From NCBI GenBank assembly GCA_965221555.1, contig OZ244895.1:1-64000 (forward strand): DNA of 64,000 bases, given 5' to 3'. Origin of the DNA: JAJEAD01 sp965221555 (GTDB lineage Bacteria; Pseudomonadota; Gammaproteobacteria; HK1). The translations under genes and the position numbers were made by a program. Below, piece by piece: positions 17,026 through 25,760 of the stretch (within the stretch, counting starts at the first letter, position 1; each line of letters opens with the position of its first letter). The notes beneath the pieces were generated by a model that searched no databases, was not told the DNA's origin, and saw only the letters and a list, made by a program, of their open reading frames with translations.

Positions 17026-19116
17026 CTAGGCCGCCGGGCCGACCGCGCCCGACCCCACGTCGATGACGAGACTGCCCGCGTCGGAGCGCTCGGCCACCGC
17101 TCCGGGCTCCACCACGATGGTGGTGAAGCCGGACTCGACGATGGCGGGGCCGTCGATGCGCTCGCCGGTGCGCATCCCTTCGAAGCGCCGCACCGCGGTG
17201 CGCACCGCTTCCCGGCCGTCGAAGCAGGCGGGGCGCTCGCCGCTTTCCGGGCGCTCGAGAGGCGCTTCCACCACCCGGGCGGAAGGACCGCGCGGCAGGC
17301 GGCAGGTGGCGCGGGCCCGCCAGGTGAGCGCCTCGATGTGGGAGCGCCGGTCCGCGATCGCGAACATCGCCTCGTGGAGATCGTGCAGGTCCTCGGCGAG
17401 GCGCTCGACATCGGCGGCGCCCTCGAAGCGGGACTTCGCAAGCGGCACCTCGATCTCCCACACCTGGTGCGGATAGCGGCCCTCGACCGAGAAGTCGATG
17501 CGCTGATCCAGGGCGCCGGTGCCGCGCCCGCTCATGAAACGCCGGCACTTCTCCTCCAGCTCGGCGAGCGTCGCGTTCACCCGCTCGAAATCGAAGCGGT
17601 GACTGGTGGTGAACGCGGTGCGGCTGAACTCCGCACTGAGATCCGACATGAGCGCCCCGGCCGCGCTCAGCGCCGCCCCCACCCCGGGGATCACGACGCG
17701 CCGGCAGCCGAGCCGCCTCGCGATACGCACGCAGTTGAAGCCGGCGGCGCCGCCGCCTCCCACCAGCACCGCCTCCCGGGGATCGATGCCCTGGTTGACG
17801 GTGATGTCCTCGATCGCATGCACCATGTTCTCGCTCACCACGTCGAACACCGAGGCGGCGGCGCGCTCCGGCGTGAACCCCAGGGGCTTTGCGAGCTGCT
17901 CCTCGACCGCGGCGCGCGCGGCGGCGGCGTCGAGGGGAAGGGAGCCGCCGAGAAAGAAGTCCGGATCGAGGTATCCGAGCACCAGCGCGGCGTCGGTGAC
18001 GGTGGGGTGCGCGCCGCCCCGGCCATAGCACACCGGCCCCGGGGAAGAGCCCGCGCTCCGCGGGCCGACCTTGAGCATGCCGCCCTCGTCCACCCAGGCG
18101 ATGCTGCCGCCCCCCGCACCGATGCTGCGCACGTCGACGGAGGGAAACCCGGTCATGTTGCCGCGCAGGCGCGGCCCCAACCAGGTCTCGCGGGTCCACG
18201 GGATGCGCCCGTCGCGCACCAGGCTCACGTCGTAGCTGGTGCCGCCGGTGTCGGCGACGACCGCGGTACCCGTGCCCGTCTCGTCACGGGCGAAGCGCGC
18301 ACCCGCCACCGGCGCCATCGCGGGCCCGGAGTTGATGGAGTGAATGGGCGCGCGCGCAAGATCCGCGGCGTCCACGACGCTGCCCTGCGAAGTGACCGAG
18401 AGGAGGCGCCCCCGGAAGCCGGCCGCGCGCAGCCGCGCCTCGATCGCCTCCAGGTACGCGCTCATGAGGGGCTTGAGGGAGGCGTCGATACAGGCGCTCG
18501 AAGCGCGCCGGTACTCGCGCAGGGAGGGGTTCAGGCGGTGCGAGAGCGTGTAGGGGACGCCGGGCAGGTGCGCATCGAGGAGAGCGCCGACCCGCTCCTC
18601 GTGGGCGGGATTGACGATCGACCAGAGCAGGCACACCCCCACCGCCTCGACTTCGGCCGCGCGCATGCGGGCGATGGCCTCGATCGCGGTCGCGTCGTTG
18701 AAGGGCTCGTGTTCGGCGCCGTCGGCCCGGATCCGTCCCGGCATCTCGTAGGTGAGCCGTCTCGGCACCAGCGGCTCGGGAAAGGGTACGGTGTTGTCGA
18801 AGGGATCGACCCGGCCGCCCTCGCGCAGCAGCAGGACATCGGGATGCCCGCGCGTCGTCACGAAGGCGACCCGGCCGGCGCCGCCGGTGAGCACCGCGTT
18901 CGTGGCACGCGTCGTCGCGTGCATGAAGAGGCCGCATCTCCCGAGCAGTCCCCCGAGCGAAACACCGGCCGCGCCGGCCGCGAGCTCCAGGACATCGAAG
19001 ACGCCGCGCACCGGGTCGTCGGGGGTGGAAGGCGCCTTGAAGAGCTCGAAGCGACCGTCCTCGTGCTCGACCACGAGGTCGGTGAAGGTTCCCCCCACGT
19101 CGGCCGACAGCCGCAT
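17026..19116 (-). CDS. Hydantoinase A / 5-oxoprolinase alpha subunit family
   Basis: A 696-residue ATP-binding subunit. I start it at 19116 (MRLSADVGGTFTDLVV) because GGGAGGGAGG lies just upstream. Phosphate-binding loops of the acetate-kinase/Hsp70-like fold are visible: VGGTFTDL near residue 6, VADTGGTSYDV, and SIGAGGGSIAWVDEGG followed by the family's GRGGAHPTVTDA. It should phosphorylate the ring substrate that HyuB then opens. The gap to HyuB is 213 bases and holds an R1 repeat. A second, distinct HyuA is at 40489. Confidence 0.88.
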   Translation of the reverse strand: MRLSADVGGTFTDLVVEHEDGRFELFKAPSTPDDPVRGVFDVLELAAGAAGVSLGGLLGRCGLFMHATTRATNAVLTGGAGRVAFVTTRGHPDVLLLREGGRVDPFDNTVPFPEPLVPRRLTYEMPGRIRADGAEHEPFNDATAIEAIARMRAAEVEAVGVCLLWSIVNPAHEERVGALLDAHLPGVPYTLSHRLNPSLREYRRASSACIDASLKPLMSAYLEAIEARLRAAGFRGRLLSVTSQGSVVDAADLARAPIHSINSGPAMAPVAGARFARDETGTGTAVVADTGGTSYDVSLVRDGRIPWTRETWLGPRLRGNMTGFPSVDVRSIGAGGGSIAWVDEGGMLKVGPRSAGSSPGPVCYGRGGAHPTVTDAALVLGYLDPDFFLGGSLPLDAAAARAAVEEQLAKPLGFTPERAAASVFDVVSENMVHAIEDITVNQGIDPREAVLVGGGGAAGFNCVRIARRLGCRRVVIPGVGAALSAAGALMSDLSAEFSRTAFTTSHRFDFERVNATLAELEEKCRRFMSGRGTGALDQRIDFSVEGRYPHQVWEIEVPLAKSRFEGAADVERLAEDLHDLHEAMFAIADRRSHIEALTWRARATCRLPRGPSARVVEAPLERPESGERPACFDGREAVRTAVRRFEGMRTGERIDGPAIVESGFTTIVVEPGAVAERSDAGSLVIDVGSGAVGPAA

Positions 19117-19227
19117 TGCGCCTCCCTCCCGGGCCTCTCTCGCTCCGCGTCCCGGACGCGAGCTTTCCACACTCCCTCGCGCCACCACAAGACGGCCGAC
19201 ACGCGACACATTCGCAGGGAAATCCGC

Positions 19228-19341
19228 ACCACCGACGCTTCGCCTGTTTCCGGCTCGGCGTTGCGCGGATTCCGGTCCATACGCCCCACAACAACCGCAT
19301 CTTGGCGCTCAGAACGCCCGGAAGTCGGTCAATTTGCGGTT
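19228..19341. repeat. R1 element, right half of the long class
   Basis: Contains the R1 long-class signatures CACCGACGCTTCGCCTGTTTCCGG, GGTCCATACGCCCCACAA and GCATCTTGGCGCTC, ending in GTCGGTCAATTTGCGG. It corresponds to the right half of the copy at 31400-31695. The left half is not recognisable. It sits upstream of the HyuA gene, so it could carry part of that operon's leader. Confidence 0.6.
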
Positions 19342-19482
19342 GAGGGGCAGCCGACCCGCGAAAGAAACACCCCTGCCCAAGAGAGGCATCCCCGCTCCGT
19401 AACGTCGCCGGGGCTGCTAACCTTCCCGTCCGCCGCCGCATGACGCCCGATGCGGCTGAGGCACCAGAACGTGCGTTCTTCC

Positions 19483-19555
19483 GCGAATTTCACCAGGTTT
19501 CGGGCGCCAACATGTCGTCGCGGCAGGAAGTCGGTGAGACTTGCGGGTTGGGGTG
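19483..19555. repeat. Possible R1 mini-derivative
   Basis: About 73 bases that read like the two R1 ends with the middle deleted: AATTTCACC, GGGCGCCAACATGTCG, then GTCGGTGAGACTTGCGGGTT. The match is short and diverged. It lies 35 bases upstream of the M20 peptidase start. Confidence 0.35.
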
Positions 19556-19589
19556 GCGGGCGGTCGAAGCACGAGACGGCAGGCAATCC

Positions 19590-20807
19590 ATGAACTCCCG
19601 AGAAGCGGTCCAGCTCGTCGGCGCCTACGTGGAGCGCCGCCGCAAGGCGCTCGTCTCGCTGTGCGCGCGGCTGGTGGAGGCAGACAGCGTCAATCCTCCC
19701 GGCGACACGCGACGCGCGGTGGCGGTGCTGGAGGAGTTCCTCTCGGGAGAAGGCGTCGTCTTCGAGCGGGTCGCGGAGGTCGCCGCGAAGCCCAATCTGG
19801 TCGCCGGCATCGACGGCTCCGCGCCCGGCCGCCACCTCGTGTTCAACGGCCACCTCGACACCATCCCCCCTGGGGATCCCGCGGCGTGGGCCGTGCCCGT
19901 CCACGCCCTGACCAGGAAGGAGGGCCGCCTCTATGGCCACGGCATGGGCAACATGAAGGGCGCGGTGGCCGGGCTTGCGCTCGCGAGCGCCTGCCTTGCC
20001 GCGAACCGGCAACGCTGGAGGGGCAAGCTGAGTTTCACCGCGGTCGCCGACGAGACGGTGTTCGGACCCCATGGCGCCGAGCACCTGCTGCGGGCGCGGC
20101 CCGATCTGCGCGGCGACGCGGTGCTCTGCGGCGAGGGCCCCGGCGAGATGGGTCTCGCGCTCGCCGAGAAGGGACGCCTGTGGGTCGAGCTTCAGGCCGG
20201 CGGCGGAAGCGGTCAGGGGATGCTGGCGGTCCGGGGAGGCACGCCCGCCGCGGTGCTCGCGGCGGCGCTGGCCGAGATCGATACCTGGAACGACACGCGC
20301 GCCGCGCCGCCTGCGGGCCTCGCCTGCCTCGCGGAACACGCCACAGAGCATGGACTGCGCCTGTCGGCCAACATCGGCGTCCTGGAGGGTGGCCGCTTCG
20401 CGAGCCAGACCGCCGCGCAAGTGCGGGCCGAGATCGATTTCCGCCTGCCCCCCGGTCTTGCCCTCGCCGAACTGGAAGCGCGCCTGGACACGTTGTGCGC
20501 GCGCCACCACCACCTCGCGTGGCGGCGCATCAAGGGATGGGAAGCGAACTGGAGCGGGCTCGAAAGCCCGGTGGTCGCGGCCGTCGCGGCCGCGGCCGCA
20601 CTGGTGCGCGGAGTGCCCGCGAAGCCGGTGGTGCGCCTCCCGGCGAGCGACGCCAGCCGGTGGCGCCGACTCGGCGTGCCGGGCGTGTGTTACGGCCCGC
20701 AGCCCACCCCGGCCTCGGGAATCGACGACTACGCCGAGGAGCGCGACGTGATCGACTGCGCCAAGGTGTACGCCCTTGCCGCCCTCGAATACCTGAGCGG
20801 GGACTGA
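19590..20807 (+). CDS. M20 family metallopeptidase / deacylase (ArgE-DapE type)
   Basis: A 405-residue protein. I start it at 19590 (MNSREAVQLV); in-frame sequence upstream overlaps an R1-like repeat and lacks similarity to the family. Metal-site motifs are visible: NGHLDTIPPGD (His and first Asp), then FTAVADETVFGPHGAEHLL (acidic residues of the dinuclear site). The lid domain follows (ARLSANIGVLEGG, VRAEIDFRLP). The family removes acyl groups or cleaves dipeptides at zinc sites. Its order after the hydantoinase-ABC cluster is suggestive, since N-carbamoyl amino acid hydrolases belong to the same family, but it is on the opposite strand. Confidence 0.82.
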   Translation: MNSREAVQLVGAYVERRRKALVSLCARLVEADSVNPPGDTRRAVAVLEEFLSGEGVVFERVAEVAAKPNLVAGIDGSAPGRHLVFNGHLDTIPPGDPAAWAVPVHALTRKEGRLYGHGMGNMKGAVAGLALASACLAANRQRWRGKLSFTAVADETVFGPHGAEHLLRARPDLRGDAVLCGEGPGEMGLALAEKGRLWVELQAGGGSGQGMLAVRGGTPAAVLAAALAEIDTWNDTRAAPPAGLACLAEHATEHGLRLSANIGVLEGGRFASQTAAQVRAEIDFRLPPGLALAELEARLDTLCARHHHLAWRRIKGWEANWSGLESPVVAAVAAAAALVRGVPAKPVVRLPASDASRWRRLGVPGVCYGPQPTPASGIDDYAEERDVIDCAKVYALAALEYLSGD

Positions 20808-20815
20808 ACGGGGCT

Positions 20816-20995
20816 AGCCCGGATGTTTCACCGATTTTCGTAGCGAGGGCGTCAAGATGCCGTGATAGTGGGGCGCACGGACCGAAAGACGCTGAAGGCG
20901 TAGCCGACACTACGTCGAAGCGGCTTGAGGGAGTACGGCCCGCTTTCACGAGCATATTGGCGTCCGCAGTAGGAAATCGGTGAAATGTCCGGGCT
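20816..20995. repeat. R1 inverted-repeat element, short class, complete
   Basis: A complete 180-base copy. Left end AGCCCGGATGTTTCACCGAT (20816-20835), right end ATCGGTGAAATGTCCGGGCT (20976-20995), 18 of 20 positions complementary. Internal signatures: CAAGATGCCGTGATAGTGGGGCGCACGG near the left and GGAGTACGGCCCG near the right. Both ends are flanked by TA, but other copies are not, so a TA target duplication is not established. It lies between the convergent 3' ends of the M20 peptidase and the acyl-CoA dehydrogenase. Confidence 0.9.
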
Positions 20996-21030
20996 AGATC
21001 CGGGCGGCATTGCCCGGCCGCGACGCGCGC

Positions 21031-22326
21031 CTATCCCACGAAACGCGGGCGGCTCTCGAACTCGCCGCTCAGTTCGTCCCACTGCGCCACAAAGGCGTTG
21101 CCGCCGCGCCGGCTGACGGTGTTGTCGTACTGCGCGAGCTCGAGGCGGGCGATCTGATTGCGGTGCACCTCGTCCGGCCCATCGGCGAGGCGCAGGGTGC
21201 GGGCATGGGCATAGGCGGCGGCGAGCCCGTAGTCCGAGGTGACGCCGGCCGCGCCGAAGACCTGGATCGCCATGTCGAGGACCCGGCAGGCCATGTTCGG
21301 CGCCGCGACCTTGATCATGGCGATCTCCCGGCGCGCCGCCTTGTTGCCGACGGTGTCCATCATGTATGCGGCCTTCAGGGTGAGCAGCCTCGCCTGCTCG
21401 ATCTGAATGCGCATCTCGGCGATGCGCTCGCGGGTGACGCCCTGGTCCGCGAGTGCGACTCCGAAGGTGGTGCGCATGCGCGCGCGCCGGCACACACGCT
21501 CCAGCGCGCGCTCCGCCGCCCCGATCGCGCGCATGCAGTGGTGGATGCGGCCCGGCCCGAGCCGGCCCTGCGCGATCTCGAAGCCCCGCCCCTCGCCGAG
21601 GAGGATGTTGGCAAGGGGCACCCGCACGTCCTCGAAGACGAGCTCGGCGTGGCCGTGGGGCGCGTCGTCGAAGCCGAAGACCGGCAGCATGCGCTTGATG
21701 GTGAGCCCCGGCCAGGGCATCGGCACCAGGATCATCGACTGCTGACGGTAGCGGCTCTCGTTGCCGGGATCGGTCTTCCCCATCACGATCAGGATCCGAC
21801 AACGCGGGTCGAGGGCGCCGGAGGTCCACCACTTGCGTCCGTTGATGACGTAGTTGTCCCCTTCGCGCTCGATGCGGATCGCGACGTTGGTCGCGTCGGA
21901 GGAGGCGGCGTCCGGCTCGGTCATCGCGAAGGCGGAACGGATCTCCCCCGCGAGCAGCGGCGCGAGCCACTCCTCTTTCTGCGCCTTCGTCCCGTAACGC
22001 ACCAGCACTTCCATGTTGCCGGTATCGGGGGCAGAGCAGTTGAAGACCTCGGGCGCGAAGGCGGAGCGGCCCATCTCCTCGCAGGCGGGGGCGTAGTCGA
22101 GGTTGGAAAGGCCCGCTCCGTACTCGCTCTCCGGCAGAAAGAGGTTCCACAGGCCCGCACTCTTCGCTCTTTGCTTGAGGGTTTCGAGGAGGGGCAGGGG
22201 CGCGAAGCGTTCGCCTTCCTCGATCTGGGCGAGCATCTCCTCCTCGTTGGGGTAGACGTGCTCCTCCATGAAGCGCGCGACCGCGTCGCGGACTTCCACT
22301 GCCCGATCGCTCAACTCGAAGTTCAT
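21031..22326 (-). CDS. Acyl-CoA dehydrogenase family protein
   Basis: A 431-residue flavoenzyme. The start at 22326 (MNFELSDRAVEV) has GGGGAGG six bases upstream. Family motifs: FAMTEPDAASSDATN (FAD and substrate contact), VINGRKWWTSGA, and the C-terminal QVFGAAGVTSDYGLAAAYAHARTLRLADGPDEVH pattern. The length and the HIGADER-like C-terminus resemble the ACAD10/11-type or long-chain group. It introduces an alpha-beta double bond into an acyl-CoA and passes electrons to ETF. No other beta-oxidation gene is adjacent. Confidence 0.9.
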   Translation of the reverse strand: MNFELSDRAVEVRDAVARFMEEHVYPNEEEMLAQIEEGERFAPLPLLETLKQRAKSAGLWNLFLPESEYGAGLSNLDYAPACEEMGRSAFAPEVFNCSAPDTGNMEVLVRYGTKAQKEEWLAPLLAGEIRSAFAMTEPDAASSDATNVAIRIEREGDNYVINGRKWWTSGALDPRCRILIVMGKTDPGNESRYRQQSMILVPMPWPGLTIKRMLPVFGFDDAPHGHAELVFEDVRVPLANILLGEGRGFEIAQGRLGPGRIHHCMRAIGAAERALERVCRRARMRTTFGVALADQGVTRERIAEMRIQIEQARLLTLKAAYMMDTVGNKAARREIAMIKVAAPNMACRVLDMAIQVFGAAGVTSDYGLAAAYAHARTLRLADGPDEVHRNQIARLELAQYDNTVSRRGGNAFVAQWDELSGEFESRPRFVG

Positions 22327-22422
22327 TCCGCCTCCCCTCGGTTTGCCGCCCGCCACGCGGTCATGGATTGCCTTCCGGCGCTATGCTACACGCGCCGTGG
22401 ACGCGCAAGCCGACGTCGGAAC

Positions 22423-23148
22423 ATGACAGTCCTCGAACCATGCTGGTGGACTCCGTGGCGTGAGATCGACGGCGTCACCATCTTGCATGTGGACCTCAGT
22501 CCCGACGCGGAGCGCGAGGCGCTGGCGTTCGACCTGCTGGACGACGCGGAGAAGGCGCGCGGGCGCCGCTTCGTGATGGAGCGGCCCCGGCGTCACTTCG
22601 CCCTTTGCCGGGCCGCGTTGCGCATGAACCTATCCGAGCGGCTGGGCTGTCCGAATCGCGAGATCTCGTTCGGATATCTCGAACACGGCAAGCCCTTCGT
22701 CAAGGTGCGGGGCCGTCGGGTATCCATCGGCTTCAATGTCAGCCACAGCGGCCGGCACGGTCTCATCGCATTCGCGGAGGATGAGGGGCTTGGAATCGAT
22801 GTCGAAGAACGGGTTCCGAAGCACGACTTCGACGGCATCGGCGCCAGGGTCTACGCGCGGTCGGAACGGGATCTGCTCGAAGCCGCGGCCGAAGCGCGCA
22901 AGGTGTACGTGTTCTTTCGCTTGTGGAGCATGAAGGAGGCGCTTATCAAGGCGCTGGGCACCGGCTTTTCCCTGAGCCCATCACGCTTCCAAGTGCCAGC
23001 TCCGATACTTCGCGGTACGCGCGCGAGCGACTTCCGCTTTCCGCACGCTCCGGAAACCGCGTGGCGGCTGTACGACCTCGGCGAACCCCGCTTCGCCGCC
23101 GCCCTCGCCTATCGGCTGCCTTCCCGAGAGGCCCGCGGCGCTACGTAA
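22423..23148 (+). CDS. 4'-phosphopantetheinyl transferase superfamily protein (Sfp type)
   Basis: A 241-residue protein. The ATG at 22423 follows a GTCGGAAC stretch; SD is weak. PPTase signatures are clear: GFNVSHSG near residue 105, LGIDVEER (Mg-binding acidic pair), and RLWSMKEALIKALGTG. It transfers phosphopantetheine from CoA to a carrier-protein serine, for fatty acid, polyketide or peptide synthesis. The Sfp-like size, larger than AcpS, points to a broad or secondary-metabolite role, though no PKS or NRPS is in this window. Its 3' end overlaps the convergent prfC gene by eight bases. Confidence 0.87.
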   Translation: MTVLEPCWWTPWREIDGVTILHVDLSPDAEREALAFDLLDDAEKARGRRFVMERPRRHFALCRAALRMNLSERLGCPNREISFGYLEHGKPFVKVRGRRVSIGFNVSHSGRHGLIAFAEDEGLGIDVEERVPKHDFDGIGARVYARSERDLLEAAAEARKVYVFFRLWSMKEALIKALGTGFSLSPSRFQVPAPILRGTRASDFRFPHAPETAWRLYDLGEPRFAAALAYRLPSREARGAT

Positions 23149-24727
23149 CGAGCTCGCGGGTGGCGTGGAACTCGATCCCCGGCCAGCGCTCCTGGGCGAG
23201 GCGAAGCGCCACGCGGGAAGGAGCGAGAAAGGTGAGCTGTCCCGTCGCATCGAGCGCGAGGCGCGCTCCGTTGCGGGCGCGGAAGCGCTCCAGCTCGGCG
23301 GTGTCGGCGCCGCTCACCCAGCGCGCGGCGACGACCTCCACCGGATCGTAGCTGCTCTCCACCCCGTACTCGTGTCGAAGCCGGTAGGCCACGACCTCGA
23401 ACTGCAGCGCGCCCACCGCGCCGAGGATGAGCTCGTTGCCGGCAAGGGGACGGAACACCTGGGCGGCGCCCTCCTCGCCGAGTTGATCAAGCCCTTTCTG
23501 CAGCGCCTTCATCCGCAGCGGATCCCGCAGCACCACCCGCCGGAACAGCTCCGGCGCGAAGCTCGGGATGCCGGTGAAGCGCAGGCGCTCGCCCTGGGTG
23601 AAGGTGTCGCCGATGCGGATGGTGCCGTGGTTGTGGAGGCCGATGATGTCGCCGGCCACCGCGTCGTCGGCGCGCGAGCGTTCCCGCGCCATGAAGGTCA
23701 CCGCGTTCGAGACTTGCAGGTCCTTGCCGGTGCGCACCTGGTGGAGCTTCATCCCGTGCCGGTAGCGCCCCGAAGTCGCGCGCAGGAAGGCGATGCGATC
23801 CCGATGCTGAGGGTCCATGTTGGCCTGGATCTTGAACACGAAGCCAGTGAACCGCTCTTCGTCCGGCGCCACCTCCCGCTCGAGCGTGGGGCGCGCAACG
23901 GGAGGGGGCGCGTGCCCGACGAAGCAGTCGAGCAGCTCGCGCACCCCGAAGCTGTGCAGGGCGGAGCCGAAGAACACCGGCGTCAGCGTGCCCCGGAGAT
24001 AGGCGTCGCGGTCGAAGTCGTGGCTCGCGCCGCGCACCAGATCGACCTCCTCGCGCAACGCTTCCGCGTCGGATCCCAGGCGCTGGTCCAACTCCGGATC
24101 GTCGATGCCCTGCAGCGTTTCGTCCTCCCGGATGCGGGACCGGTTCGCGGGGGCGAAGAAACGTACCCGGTCTTCCGAAAGGTGGTAGACACCCCGGAAG
24201 CTCCGGCCGCTGCCGATCGGCCAGGTGACCGGCGCGCACTGGATTCCGAGCACCTCCTCGATCTCATCGGTCAGGGAAAGCGGATCCCGGCTCTCCCGGT
24301 CGAACTTGTTGATGAAGGTCATGATCGGAGTGTCGCGGAGACGGCATACCTCCATCAGGTTCCGGGTCCGCTCCTCGACCCCGCGGGCGCCGTCGATGAC
24401 CATGAGCACCGAGTCCACCGCGCTGAGGGTGCGGTAGGTGTCCTCCGAGAAATCCGCATGACCCGGAGTGTCGAGCAGATTGACCACAGTCCCCTGGTAC
24501 GGGAACTGCATCACGGAGGAGGTCACCGAGATCCCGCGCTCCTTCTCGAGCTCGAGCCAGTCGGCGGTCACCGTGCGGGCCGACTTGCGCGCCTTGACGG
24601 TGCCCGCGAGCGCGATCGCCCCGCCGTAGAGCAGCAGCTTCTCGGTGAGCGTGGTCTTGCCCGCGTCGGGGTGGGAGATGATCGCGAAGGTGCGCCGGCG
24701 AGCGATCTCCTCGGCGAGTGTGTTCAT
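23141..24727 (-). CDS. prfC: Peptide chain release factor 3
   Basis: A 528-residue translational GTPase of normal RF3 length. G1 is SHPDAGKTTLTEK, G2 includes RGISVTSSVMQF, G3 DTPGHADFSEDTYR and G4 FINKFDRE. The RF3-specific N-terminus (EEIARRRTFAIISHPDAG) and C-terminus (ALDATGQLTFLAPSRVALRLAQERWPGI) are present. It removes RF1 and RF2 from the ribosome after termination. It does not appear to be in an operon: an R1 repeat lies upstream and a convergent gene downstream. Confidence 0.97.
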   Translation of the reverse strand: MNTLAEEIARRRTFAIISHPDAGKTTLTEKLLLYGGAIALAGTVKARKSARTVTADWLELEKERGISVTSSVMQFPYQGTVVNLLDTPGHADFSEDTYRTLSAVDSVLMVIDGARGVEERTRNLMEVCRLRDTPIMTFINKFDRESRDPLSLTDEIEEVLGIQCAPVTWPIGSGRSFRGVYHLSEDRVRFFAPANRSRIREDETLQGIDDPELDQRLGSDAEALREEVDLVRGASHDFDRDAYLRGTLTPVFFGSALHSFGVRELLDCFVGHAPPPVARPTLEREVAPDEERFTGFVFKIQANMDPQHRDRIAFLRATSGRYRHGMKLHQVRTGKDLQVSNAVTFMARERSRADDAVAGDIIGLHNHGTIRIGDTFTQGERLRFTGIPSFAPELFRRVVLRDPLRMKALQKGLDQLGEEGAAQVFRPLAGNELILGAVGALQFEVVAYRLRHEYGVESSYDPVEVVAARWVSGADTAELERFRARNGARLALDATGQLTFLAPSRVALRLAQERWPGIEFHATRELVT

Positions 24728-24765
24728 GGCGAGAAGGGAATCAGACCAAAGAGTCAGGACGCCTC

Positions 24766-24915
24766 GAGCCCGGAAGTTTCACCGATACTCGGCCGCTTCG
24801 GGCGCCAAGATGCCGTGATAGCAGGAAGCACGGACGGAAAGACGCGCAACGGCGAGCCGGGCAGCCCCGCCACCGCCCGTCTCCAGGACGGGCGGGGGGT
24901 GACTCACCGATTGCG
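24766..24915. repeat. R1 element with a replaced right half
   Basis: Left end AGCCCGGAAGTTTCACCGAT, then TCGGGCGCCAAGATGCCGTGATAGCAGGAAGCACGG in clear R1 order. After GACGCGCAACGGCGAGCC the usual middle is replaced by a strong hairpin, and the right end reads GTGACTCACCGATTGCG. It lies between prfC and the selenoprotein-like GST, both on the minus strand. Confidence 0.75.
24873..24895. terminator. Strong hairpin downstream of the GST gene
   Basis: Perfect nine-base stem CCGCCCGTC / GACGGGCGG with a five-base loop, 68 bases beyond the stop of the minus-strand GST and inside an R1 copy. No U-tract follows in either direction. It may act as a terminator or only as part of the repeat's structure. 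Confidence 0.35.
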
Positions 24916-24962
24916 CCCCGATAGCGGTGGATGCCGCTGGCGTCGTCGCCTCGTGCGCGGTC

Positions 24963-25652
24963 CTACTCCGCCGCTTCCGCGAAGAAGGCGCCCGCGTAGC
25001 TGCCGCGGGACACGAGGTTGCCGACGAAACGGTCCCGGAAGCTCTCGTGCACCGATTCGGAAATCCGGGAATCGCCGACCAATGCTTGCGTCCACGCCGC
25101 GACGAGCGGGAACCCGTCGAGCACGCCGGTCTTCGCCTTCTCCTCCACGATCGCGAGGCGATGCAGGAAGGGCGCGTAGGCCGCGTCAACGAGCGAGATG
25201 CCCTCGCCGTTAAAGAAGGGGCCCTCGTTGTCCCGCTCGGTGGCGATGGCCTCTTCCAGCTTGGCGATGCGCTGCCGCGCCGCCGCGAGCCGCGCCGGCA
25301 GCTCCGCCTCGCTCTCGCACCAGAAAAGGTCGTAGACATCTTCGGAGAAGGTGGGCACGAAATCGGTCCATGCCCGGTTGCGGGCACGCCGGACGGGATC
25401 CTCGGGATGCAGGGGCGGGTCGACCGTCTCTTCGAGGAACTCGGCGATCGCGTTCGACTCGAAGAGCGGCGTGTCGTCGACGACGAGCACCGGCACCTTC
25501 CCGTGCGGAGAGATCTTCAGGAACCAGTCCGGCTTGTCACTCAGGTCGATGTAGGTGACTTGAAACTCCACGGTCTTCGCACGCAAAACAATCACGGCGC
25601 GCTGGACCCAGGGTCAAGTCACGGAACTTATCAAGTGATACTTGTTGCTCAT
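24963..25652 (-). CDS. Glutathione S-transferase family protein, probable selenoprotein (Sec13 at in-frame TGA)
   Basis: A simple ORF call starts at 25595 and loses the N-terminus. In the same frame an ATG at 25652, with AAGGA nine bases upstream, opens MSNKYHLISSVT, then TGA (25616-25614), then PWVQRAVIVLRAK and on to the stop at 24963. Cys-type GSTs have Cys at exactly this place (T-C-P-W-V-Q-R). The 229-residue product would carry selenocysteine at residue 13. After the UGA comes a two-part stem: GGUC/GACC and GCGCGC/GCGUGC around the 12-base loop CGUGAUUGUUUU, whose first base is 18 nt after the UGA with G at loop position two. This fits the published bacterial SECIS pattern as I recall it. 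The rest is a normal GST: SPHGKVPVLVVDD, FESNAIAEFLEE. A point mutation TGC to TGA is the alternative. Confidence 0.75.
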
Positions 25653-25760
25653 GGTGTCAGGTCCTTGCAGAGGAAGTCCGCCCCGGCAAGAGAGGCGGAT
25701 GAACGCGGCAGGATAGCGCCCACGTCGGGGCAAGACCAGCCGCCGGAGCCGGCGCAGCGT

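Noticed and set aside
20816..20995. A TA target-site duplication for R1, as in Tc1/mariner-type MITEs.
   Set aside because: The copy at 20816 is flanked by TA on both sides, but 31400, 24766 and 55258 are not, so this may be chance.
24963..25595. Taking the GST to start at the GTG at 25595.
   Set aside because: This loses the conserved first beta strand and active site; the frame upstream codes for them across a TGA, with its own SD.
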